Positions 11,341-21,677 of a stretch of DNA of 64,000 nucleotides are shown piece after piece. A program made the position numbers and the translations under genes. Under the pieces are notes generated by a model that saw only the letters and a program-made list of their open reading frames with translations, was not told the origin of the DNA and made no database searches. The DNA comes from Argentina anserina (taxonomy: Eukaryota > Streptophyta > Magnoliopsida > Rosales > Rosaceae), in NCBI RefSeq assembly GCF_933775445.1, contig NC_065874.1:3119001-3183000 (forward strand), given 5' to 3'. How positions within the stretch are numbered: the first letter of the stretch is position 1; the number at the start of each line of letters is the position of its first letter.

Positions 11341-11760
11341 CTAAGCTATAGAGCTAGAAGATTCCGGCGGGGGACGTCTGGTGAGGCCATCGTTTCGCAG
11401 AACCGAGACAAGAGGCAGAGGAGTTGGTGTTGTCCAATTAAGAGAACCTTCACTCGGATAGGTAAGCTGGGCAGCCACATGCGCTGCACTATTTGCTTTT
11501 CTGGGTATCCAACTCCAGTTGTGATACTCAAATCCGGCCACTTTCTCCCGGATTCGGTTGTATATATGGTAAGTCTTCCAATTGGAACAAGTAGAATTCT
11601 TCAGATCCATGATTGCATGTTTCGAATGTGACTCCAAAATCACTCTCCTCAAAACCCAGCGAGCTTGCAATTAAGAGAGACACCCTCCAACAGAGCCATG
11701 GCTTCAGCCGATACAATATCCTCCACATGCAACTGGGTTGTTAGACCTGCCACGCACGCA
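11341..11760 (-). pseudogene. Plant RNase H-like (RVT_3) domain fragment, decayed
   Basis: The minus strand encodes LRRVILESHSKHAIMDL, then NWSWIPRKANSAAHVAAQ. This is the typical ending of the RNase H-like RVT_3 domain found in plant LINE-related and domesticated copies (an ESDS-like motif, then IPRxxNxxAHxxA). The N-terminal part (AEAMALLEGVSL) lies in another frame near 11690, so the domain is frameshifted. It is most likely a retroelement relic rather than an active gene. Confidence 0.7.
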
Positions 11761-12006
11761 ATCCCCAAGGTGATTCCAACTAAACCCTAAACTTATTCTC
11801 CGTCTCTACTTTTACAATGGGAATCTATTGTTATTTCAATAGTGATGAATATATGTTTTCTTGTGGTATTTGGATTCTCTTATTTTCTATATATAAGGCC
11901 TTAGAAAAACCCTAAATAACTCTTTTGTTTCTTACGGCCGTGCTAGTGGACTTGATCGATAGGCAATCAGTAAGCTTTCAGAAATCAGAGCTTGTTCAAG
12001 CAAGCA

Positions 12007-13138
12007 ATGGCTTTCCATGCGTACTTAATGAAGAAGACTCTTGTAATATTATGCGTCTTCTTGATGGGATCTTCAGCTGTGTCTAAAGCGACGCCGCTAA
12101 CATTAATTTCTGAAGGTAATGATTCCGTGAATGTTTCCCGAGTATTTGAGAACTGGATGGAAGAGCATGGACGCACTTACTCGAGCGGTGAGGAGAAAGC
12201 AAAACGTTTTGCTATATTCAAAGAGAACTTGGATTATATAGAAGACTTTAACAGCCAAGGGAATCACAGTTTCGCATTAGCCCTCAATGCATTCAGTGAT
12301 ATGACTTGTGCAGAGTTGCTTAAGCCAAGCTCGTCTTTTAGGTATCAAGATTTTAAACTCGAGGATCTTCCCCCAAACTGGGACTGGAGGACTCAAGGAG
12401 CTGTGACCAACGTCAAGGATCAGAAAGATTGTGGTAAGTGAATCATTGCTGTAGTTTACTTCTTTTTTCCCCAAACTATTTCTCAAAATATTTGGTTGCT
12501 TATTCTTAGTTGGCTTATGTAATAATCGAAAAATATGTGCAGATTGTGGTTGGGCTTTTGCAACAGCAGCAGCAGTGGAAGGGCTTACCCCATTCTACAA
12601 TAAACCTTACGGGAAACTTATGAACTTGTCCGAAAAAGAACTAATTACATGTACTAAGCCCTCCTGGATAAAAGGAATTGCGAGTTACATAAGTCAGATC
12701 AAAGAGGCTATGAGTTACGCAAGAGATCACGGACTCATCACTGAAGAAAAGCATCCTTACAGGGTTGCTGATAACCAATCATGCCCAGATATGAAGATTT
12801 CTGGTTACGAAGTTGTTCCCGAGTTTGATGAAGTTGCTCTAGCTAAGGCTGTTTACCATCAACCAGTTGTAGTCGTGCATTCCACCAGCAAAAGATTTCG
12901 CGCACACAGAGGCGGTATTTTTATGGATGCAGATGGGAAGTGTGGGAGAGGTAACATCAACCACACTAGTACACTAGTTGGCTTCGGTACAACTGCACTC
13001 GGCCAAGACTATTGGATTCTGAAGAATTCATGGGGCACCCATTGGGGTGAACATGGTTATGCGAGAATTAGAAGAAATACTAGAGATAAGCGAGGTGTTT
13101 GTAACCTGGCAACATTTGCGGTGTTCCCCACTCTTTGA
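12007..13138 (+). CDS. Papain-like cysteine protease homologue with catalytic Cys replaced by Gly
   Basis: Full-length C1A family protein, 340 residues. Exon 1 is 12007-12433 (donor GTAAGT) and exon 2 is 12543-13138. It has a signal peptide, an I29 prodomain (ENWMEEHGRTY, then an ERFNIN-type helix, NAFSDMT) and a mature domain. After the oxyanion Gln (VKDQKDC) the joined exons read DCGWAFATAAA. Aligned with CCWAF of its neighbours, the nucleophile position is Gly145. His283 (NINH) and Asn304 (KNSWG) are kept. The GCxGG motif is lost (SWIKGIASY), removing a disulfide Cys. It is the only plus-strand protease in the cluster. Soybean P34 and yam-bean SPE31 are known papain-like proteins with Gly at this site, so a non-enzymatic role is possible. 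The frame is open and the splice sites are normal. Confidence 0.85.
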
Positions 13139-13584
13139 TGAGTATGATAGAAATCTGTGAAGGCCTTTGCAAACAGTACAAGTAGTTGTGTTTGTATGCG
13201 GAATCCAATCTTCTAGCCATTGATTCTGTACAATGACTGACATCTTTCTTTCTAGTTCACGAATTTATAATTGATCCTGTACAGCATCTAAAAACATATT
13301 GTGAGAGGTAATGTCTCATCTGATCTTTGATACTAGACTTGATGCAGTTCTAAATTAAGCCCGTATAATTTGCCGCATACATCGTTGCAAGTTGCAAGTG
13401 CTGATCAATTAACAGTTAAAGCAAAGTGGCAAACATGTATACCTGCAATCAAAACCAGTAATAAGCAAAATCTCTGGAAACATGAACTTGCTATAAAACT
13501 TGTACCTCGACAGTCATGAAACTATGAACAAAAGCCACATGAAACTATACCCCGGTCTGAACAAAATTTCCGCACTTTTATCAT
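13139..13584. other. Convergent intergenic spacer
   Basis: Short spacer holding the 3' ends of the plus-strand protease homologue and the minus-strand CofD-like gene. No other feature was seen. Confidence 0.5.
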
Positions 13585-16500
13585 CTAGACCACCTTAACA
13601 CTAGTAGACATGTGTCTGCCTATCAAATCATCAAGGGCTTGTATTAAGGACTTGGGGTCAAACACCAAGCCTACTTTTGGATCATGGACAGAGTCAACAA
13701 CGATCTGCAAAGAAAAAGAAAACCACTCATGTCTGAGCTTTGATGTCTATATATACAAAAACTAAAATTATTTTTGGCAGTCAGGGGATCATGCGCACAA
13801 AAAGGAAACCAATAGAACAAGCCACTCATTCAAAAAATAAATGTTAAGTAGTCCAGTTCAAAGCTTACATACCACTTCAAATATTCCTTGATCAGCTAAG
13901 CACTGAACATTAACAGGTATCTCACCATCTTTGGGCACCAATAAAGTATTGATATAGTGACTGGGCTGCATAAAAATTAAAAAGTAATTTAAACTAAATG
14001 TTCATTTAATTTTGAACCAACAAATAAATGAAGCAATTGAGATGCATCTAAAAGTTGTATGTCCAAAGGAAAACCAGAGCAACTAGGGCTGGGCACGGGC
14101 CCGGCCCGGGATTTTTTTTTCAGGGCCCGGGCCCGGCCCGGTTGTAGTGTGACGGGCCGGGTTTTTTTCTAAAAAAATCAGGGCCCGGGTAAAACCCGGC
14201 CCGGGTCAATTAATTGCAGGGACCGGGTAAAACCCGGACCGGTAACATCCGGGCCGAGCCCGCCCGGTTTTCCGGGCCTAACTCTATTTTTGGCTAGTTT
14301 GCGGCGAATCGGTAGTGCGAGGCGACGACAATGGGAATCATGAGATTGAAATTAGTTAAATTTAAGGTTATTTGGTTATGTTCAAGTGTCATTGTATCTA
14401 TTCTATAAGTTTAGGATCACTTACGAAAAGCCAATTACATAATAACACCTAATTTCCCGGGTTTCCGGGTTTTTTTGTTTAAAAATTTGAAGGCCCGGGA
14501 CCGGCCCGGACATAACAAAGCCCGGCCCGTTTATCACATGACAACATATGAGCCCGGCAAAAAACCCGGCCCGCCCGGACGGGCCCGGCGGTCCGGTCCG
14601 GGTTTTTTTTCTTTTTCGGGCTTTTTGCCCAGCCCTAAGAGCAACTGTACCTAGGCCTCATAATTTAGCCCGCGGATCCGAAAAGCCCGCGGAGGCCCGC
14701 AAGCCCGACGGGCTTTTACCCGGCCCGGCCCGCGAGAAAACCCGCCAAAACCCGCTTTCGTGGGTAGAGGGCCGGACTTAAATTAGAGGTGTGAAACCCG
14801 GCCCGGCCCGTGGGCCCGGCCCGCCAAAAGCCCGTAAGGCCCGTGAGGCCCGGCCCGCCAAAAGCCCGCAAGGCCCGGCCCGTAAAAGCCCGCCAAATAA
14901 TAAAATATTATACATACATATTTTATTAGGTTTAGAATAAAACTATTGCATTATGAAGCAACTATATTAAGGAAACTTCTTGGTTTACTATATTAGTAAA
15001 CCGGAAACAACACTAATATAGTAATATGTCATAAGGGAAGACCCATTACCAAAATGTGAACACCAAAAGTCGTTTGCATATCTGAAATCACCTAATTTTT
15101 GTCACCGATTGTGTGTGGTCGCACCAAGGAAACCAATTTGGCAAAGCCCCGGTCAAAGAGGATTTTAATATGTCAAAACGCCTTTTTCTTTGTTAAACGT
15201 AGGTACGGACAGTCAAACAATATCCAAAACGGACGAAATTTTTACGGGTTCCCTTAATATATATACCGATCACATCTACTGGTGTCGATCGACCATATTT
15301 TGAACTAGATTTATTGATCGCCGAAGCATCAACTAATGTATCATACCCTTTATATTAGGTTTATATTAAAACTAACGCATTATGAAGAGACTATATGAAA
15401 GAAACTTGTCGGGATCGATCGACACCAGCCGATGTGATTGGTATATATATTTAGTGACCCTGTAAAAATTTCATCCAATTCGGACTTCGTTTGACCGTCG
15501 AAATTTTTGATAAATCGAAAACACCACTATTATGCCCTAAGGGAAGACCTATTACAAATATGTGAATGCTGAAAGCCGTTTGCATATATCAAATCACCTC
15601 ATTTTTGTTACCTATCGGGCGCGGTCGAACTGAATAAATCTATTTGACAAAGCCCCGGTCAATGAGGTTTAAATATGTCAAAACACCTCTTTTTTAGTTG
15701 ACTGTTGGTACGAACGGTCAAACCATATCCAAAACGGACGAAATTTTTACGGGTTCCCTAAATATATATACCGATCACATCTACTAGTGTTGATCGACCA
15801 TATTTTGAATTTGAGTTGTCGATCGCCGAAGTGTCCACAAATGTATTATAACCTTATATTAGGTTTATAATAAAACTATCACATTATGAAGCGACTATAT
15901 GAAGGAAACTTCTCGGAATCGATCGACACCATCCGATGTGATCAATATATATATTTAATGATCATTTTAAAATTTCATGCAATTCGGACCTCGTTTAACC
16001 GTCGGAATTTCCGGTAAACCAAAAACAACACTAATATGCCCTAAGGGGGGACCAATTACCAAGATGTGAATGTGGAAATTTGTTTACATATTTGAAATCA
16101 CCTAATTTTTGTTACCTATCGTGCGCGGTCGAACTAAAGAAATCTAGTTGGCAAAGCCCCGGTCAATGAGGTTTAAATATGTCAAAACGCCTCTTTTTTA
16201 GTTGACCGTTGGTACGAACGGTCAAACCATGTCCAAAACGGACGAAATTTTTACGAGTTCCCTAAATATATATACCGATCACATCTACTGGTGTCGATCG
16301 ACCATATTTTGAATTTGAGTTGTCGATCGCCGAAGTGTCCACTAATGTATTATAACCTTATATTAGGTTTATAATAAAACTATCACATTATGAAGCGACT
16401 GTATGAAGGAAACTTCTCATAATCGATCGACACCATCCGATGTGATCAATATATATATTTAATGATCATTTTAAAATTTCATGCAATTCAGATCTCGTTT

Positions 16501-19500
16501 AACCGTCGGAATTTATGGTAAACCAAAACAACACCAATATGCCCTAAGGGGGGATCAATTACCAAGATGCGAATGTGGAAATTTGTTTACATATTTGAAA
16601 TCACCTAATTTTTGTTACCTATCGTGCGCGGTCGAACTGAAGAAATCTAGTTGGCAAAGCCTCGGTCAATGAGGTTTAAATATGTCAAAACGCTTCTTTT
16701 TAGTTGACCGTTGGTACGAACGGTCAAACCATGTCCAAAACGGACGAATTTTTTACGGGTTCCCTAAATATATATACCGATCACATCTACTGGTGTCGAT
16801 CTACCATATTTTGAATTTGAGTTGTCGATCGCCGAAGTGTCCACTAATGTATTATAACCTTATATTAGGTTTATAATAAAACTATCACATTATGAAGCGA
16901 CTATATGAAGGAAACTTCTCGGAATCGATCGACACCATCCGATGTGATCAATATATATATTTAATGATCATTTTAAAATTTCATGCAATTCGGACCTCGT
17001 TTAACCGTCGAAATTTACGGTAAACCAAAAACAACACTAATATGCCCTAAGGGAGGACCAATTACCAAGATGCGAATGTGGAAATTTGTTTACATATTTG
17101 AAATCACCTAATTTTTGTTACCTATCGTGCGCGATCGAACTGAATAAATCTATTTGGTAAAGCCCCGGTCAATGAGATTTTATTATGTGAAAACGCCACT
17201 TTTTTTTGTTGACCAAAAATTCCGACGGTTAAACGAGGTCCGAATTGGATGAAATTTTTACACGGTCCCTAAATATATATATCGATCACATCTATTGGTG
17301 TCGATCGACAATATTTCGAAACCAGAATTTATTTGTAACTTTTGTTTTAGATTGTAATCTAACAATTCTTTTATTGTTTCAAACCCTTAAATTAGAGTAT
17401 TATATTGTTTTTTCTAATACAAGCCCGTAAGGCCCGGCCCGTAAAAGCCCGCAAGGCCCGGCCCGGCCCGCAAAAACCCGCAAGGCCCGCCTTAGGTGGG
17501 CGGGCTTGGATCTTCGTATTTTTTTAAATACCCGGCCCGGCCCGGCCCGCCACTTATTTAAATTTATTAAGGCCCGGCCCGGGCCCATTACTCATGGGCC
17601 GGGCCGGGCTTGACGAGCCCTAACTGTACCCAGCCATGTCAAATTGATTCAGTATGCCAGTTTGAGCATTTAACTAGTAAGCATAACTGTGTTCCAGAGT
17701 TTTGTATATTTTTCTCATTCCATAAAAAGAGTTTTGAAAACAGAAGAGACACTGTAATGAAGTAACTTACAAGATTTTTGAGACAGTTATTCGGACCTCC
17801 GTATGTTCGATTCAGAGCATCTGTAATAGCAGTTACAAAGAGAGAAGCTGAGAAGCCACTGGTCTCTCGATCATGAGTACCATTTAACAAAAGCACCTAG
17901 TATTAAGACAAACTACATTGATTCAACAAAAACTTAGACAGGCTAAAAATACATAAAGTCATAAACACAAGCCAAATCTGGAGAACACTGGAAATTTGGC
18001 TTCTTAATGACACTAGGATCTTGCGACATCTCTAGCAATGACTACATACCTTGGGGCAGGACCTTGAAGATATAATCTCGCCAATGCCAATCAACACCTA
18101 AGAAATGAGACATAAGAAATTATAACTAACATAAACGTATAGGTTTCTCATATTTCAAATCAAGTAACCATCAGCTGGGCTCTCAAATCTTCTAAGGAGA
18201 AGAAAAGATGTAAATGTAAAAATTTAAAAGTAGACTTATAGATCTAGCATGCAATATATGTCATGGGTGTAATATAGTAACTCCGGAACAATTTGATTCA
18301 AAAGAAGAGGTAAATCTTATAATAGCTCCATGAAGAAATAGAGAACAGAACAAAAAAAAAAGCATAAACAATAGATATCAGAGCTCTTATAAAAAATTTG
18401 TTTCAGCTACACAAGTAATAAATGAAACCAAAAGAAAGTGTAACATATTGGCCAGTGAAGTTACCAGTGATGGGCAAACAGAAGTAAAGAGAGAACCCAT
18501 GGCATAAACAATGCAATCCACATTACGCAGCTGATCAATCACAGTTGAGTTTGGAGCAGGGAAGACCTATTCATTAAAAAAAATTAAAAGTTTTAGTTTC
18601 AGACTGCAAACATAAACTTCATAGGATGTAATTTATGTTTGATTATTAGGAAAAAGGGAGGCAAAGCAGTATATTAACATAAAGATGATATGTTTGGAAT
18701 GTTAATACCTTGGAGTATTTGAGAAAAGGAAAATGCTTTAAAGAATGACTCATATGTTGCATACCCATATAAGTACAAGAACAAGAACAAAAGATTTGCA
18801 TCATGGCACACCAAAGAAAAAGAAATCTTTTTATGTATCATTCACCTCATGAAGCAAGTTTTGGCCCTCACTTGACATGTAGAATACCCTCTTAATCCTC
18901 GAAGAGAGTGCGGGAGCTGAAGAGCTTCCCTGTCCACCATAAGCCATCAGTTCAATTAGATATGATAATAGGTGAGTAGAAGCTGGCTGGTTAAATTATT
19001 AGCGTCTATTATCAGGTCCAAACACAGTCGATTAATTATTGGTCTGATGCTCATCAACAGAACTGACAAATAAAAAGTCTCATAAGATTGAAACAGAACT
19101 CTTTCCCTCCTTAGAGCAGCATTATTTCAACAATGAAAACACCATTACCACAACAGAAGACTATACCTCAAGCACTGACACTAAAAACTCAAGTTCTCAA
19201 TATCATATTAACATTCTAAATTATTTCATGTCTTGGTGTAAACTCAAACTTTTATAATAATTCTCTAACAGAAACCCAAATTCAATAGGTCCAAACTTCC
19301 ACATCATATATTCGGATACCTTATTGACAAGAGCCATATATCCATTGGTTGGATGGGAAATTTCATTCTGCCCTCGTATTATAGTTCCATCCTGGAAATA
19401 ACAGCACACAAAGAAAAAAAATCAGTGTGACAGAATATAAGCAAATTCTTCAAGCTATATTATACTAGCTACTTGAACCAATGATGAGATATGAAAAAAT

Positions 19501-21060
19501 TCAACAAAAATCAATCTATTTATGAGCGAATAGTTAGTTTCATATATCTTTAGAATTTCCAGAATTTGGAAGGTTCTCTGAGTATGTGTAAAGTCTCTTT
19601 AAATGTTTTTTTTTTTCATTAGAGTAGAGCCCTTTGAACCTCTAGTTGTTGATAGTGGATATGCAGATATAATGAAAATCCAACAATGATTTTAGGCAAA
19701 CATATTTTTTGCATCTCGATGAATTTAAAAACCAATACCATGACAAAGGGCATGCATCTTGAAAAGCACATGAGTGTTGTATGCCAATAATCATACCGAT
19801 AATTCACATCCTAATGTAAGCCTGTCATTAGTAGAAATCACTGGAAGAACCAGACTTTCTGATGGGATATCTGACACTCGAGAAAATAAAAATATTGCAG
19901 CATCCAAAGACCGAAAAAAGACATGTGCTCCAGCAAAGAAGAAATTCCCAATGCTGCAAAAATTTGGTAGCCAATTCAGTAAAGGAATAATGTAATCGCA
20001 CAGTGAATCCAGTTATAATAAGGTACATTATCTAAAAAAAATCTATTCAGTAGGGAAATAAAAAAGGAGCTTTGATACTAATATTCATATAATCACCCCC
20101 TGTTCTCAATATTCATACCTGCCATTACTGAAGCAAAACGATTCATCAGATCGACGGAGAATCTGCAATTCGAAAAAGGCAATTGACCTTAGTAAAAAAA
20201 AAAAAAAACTTTACCATCATTTTGATGAGTATTGCGCAGCCACATTAAAGAAAACATTAGAGCAATGTCATTGGGTAACTCACCTGACTCTGAAAATAAA
20301 CGAGAAAAGCTCGAATGGTTTCCCTGTAAGGCTTCGTCACTCCTGTCCACAAGGAGTGATCTCCTTCCACAATATCATACCTATCAAATTTTCTCAACTC
20401 AGCATACAATCAATACCCCACCACAGTAACACCTACCAAGTAAAAGTAAAAGGAAATATAAATTACGTAACGTAGAAATGACCAAGAGTAAAAACATTTC
20501 CATCACAACATGTTCCTCATTTCAAATGCATTGGCTGAACGACAAATGCTCACCATTCCGATTTGGCCCTGCGTGGATCCAGCGGTAAACGGTGACCAAG
20601 CAACTGCCGGACGGCGACGGCCTCGGAGGTGCTTTTATCGGCCAATCTCAAGCATCTGGACCGCCTAGTGCACCAGACAAACACCGCTCAACACTTAATC
20701 CCAGACAAAATTACACAAACACACGTTCAATTGAGATTTACCGAGGACGCGGACGATCTCGGCGGTGCTGCCGCCGTCGTCGGAGACGGGAAGGACGTGC
20801 GCGACGCGAGTAGTGAAATTCATGAGGTCCTGGACGACGCCGTTGAAGGCGGTGCCGCCGGAGAAGACGAGGAGAGAAGGCTGGGCGGCGGCGGCGGGGG
20901 AGGGGTTGGGAGTGGAGGAGGAGCGGCAATGCTTAGGGTTAGGGTTGGGGTTGAGGGAAGGGAGGGTAGACATGGGAGGAGGAGCTCTGGTGGAGGGAAA
21001 TTGGGGAAGACTGAGACTGAGACTGAGAGCGAGAGAGGGGCCCCACCAACTCTCCGCCAT
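13585..21060 (-). CDS. CofD/UPF0052-like (2-phospho-L-lactate transferase family) protein, 12 exons, frame break in exon 2
   Basis: Exons on the minus strand: 21060-20742, 20664-20554, 20380-20284, 20162-20119, 19953-19797, 19391-19320, 18929-18846, 18566-18465, 18097-18050, 17896-17771, 13965-13873, 13704-13585. All introns are GT-AG. The protein begins with a ~60-residue Ser/Pro-rich leader, possibly organellar, then the family signature LLVFSGGTAFNGVV, VAHVLPVSDDGGSTAEI, and later SNGSIGNFFFAGA, PVISTNDRLTLG and IRGQNEISHPTNG. Plants lack coenzyme F420 as far as is known, so the substrate is unknown. Exons 3-12 agree in phase, but exon 2 (111 nt) is not the length needed to join exon 1 to exon 3. 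The expected VGDIRS-type segment after GGP is absent and the frame hits TGA. A deletion of about 22 nt would explain this. Intron 10 carries 3.5 kb of transposons. Confidence 0.82.
14084..14637. mobile_element. Non-autonomous hAT-type element, 554 bp, GC-rich
   Basis: The termini are perfect 12-bp inverted repeats, TAGGGCTGGGCA at the left and TGCCCAGCCCTA at the right. It is flanked by the exact 8-bp target duplication AGAGCAAC at 14076-14083 and 14638-14645, the hAT hallmark. The body has many CCCGGCCCG runs and no coding capacity. It sits in intron 10 of the CofD-like gene. Confidence 0.9.
14652..17622. mobile_element. Second hAT-type non-autonomous element, 2,971 bp, carrying a tandem array
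   Basis: It is flanked by the exact 8-bp duplication ACTGTACC at 14644-14651 and 17623-17630. The ends are TAGGCCTC and GAGCCCTA, inverted repeats with one mismatch. Both ends are rich in GCCCGGCCC words, as in the neighbouring element, so the two are related. The centre (about 14925-17345) is a 503-bp tandem array. No transposase-like frame was seen, so it must have been mobilised in trans. Confidence 0.87.
14925..17345. repeat. Tandem array, 503-bp unit, about 4.7 copies
   Basis: The word GCCCTAA occurs at 15534, 16038, 16541 and 17044, spaced 504, 503 and 503, with a degenerate copy at ~15028. Neighbouring words (AAGCCCCGGTCAATGAGG, GGTTTATAATAAAACTATC) recur in the same register. Units 2-5 are nearly identical while the first is more diverged. 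Each unit contains two arms in inverted orientation, ATCACATCTACTGGTGTCGA against TCGACACCANCCGATGTGAT, about 150 bases apart. Short frames inside are chance products of the repeat. Confidence 0.88.
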
Positions 21061-21677
21061 AGTCCCGCGCCTTTGCTTTGCTTCACCCGCGCCCTCTATC
21101 CCCTTCTATTTTTCCCTTTTGGATGACAAAATAAAATGTGGGGAGAATTTCTTCATTTTTTTAATTTTATATTTTCCGATTTTTATTGCTAATCGTAATG
21201 GTACCGGAATAATTTGATTTAGAGGCATGAGTTTAAAGTTGATATGGTCTAGTGACATTTTGCCGTTAAAGTTACACATATCACCATGAGTATCGAGCAG
21301 TACCAACAATGTTCCCTTCCTATCGGACAAAATTGATCGGTAAGTTAATGTGATAGAAATCTTGTCAGTATAGAGTGAGGGAATTTCATTCGAGTATGAA
21401 AGCTAGATTAATTAGTTTAGATTAGAAAACATAACCAAAAAAAAGACATGGTCACCAAAAAGAAGGGAAATAATGATCACCCGTAACACGCTTTCGAAGA
21501 GTTAAATATGAAATTCATTCGTAATATGTATGAACAATTATTTTGAGAAATTTGCATAGGGACGATGCAAATGGAAGCATAATTACAAGTTGTAGTTTAC
21601 AACCTTTTGAAGGCAAGGATAATCTGGAGGCAGGATCATTGTAGGTAGATTTCATATGTTGTGGTTTAAACTATTAT
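21061..21677. other. Promoter region of the CofD-like gene and 3' region of the next gene
   Basis: Sequence between the ATG at 21060 and the stop at 21678. It is AT-rich except for a pyrimidine-rich leader (21061-21125). No clear TATA box was identified and no other gene was seen. Confidence 0.45.

Noticed and set aside
14548..17588. Open frames and evenly spaced repeats in the hAT region, considered as genes or a CRISPR array
   Set aside because: The unit is 503 bp with no short direct repeats and unique spacers, the host is a plant, and the frames simply recur with the repeat.
20592..21217. Long plus-strand frames opposite exon 1 of the CofD-like gene
   Set aside because: They are antisense shadows of a GC-rich, Ser/Pro-coding exon. 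The minus-strand product carries clear family motifs and the plus-strand products do not.
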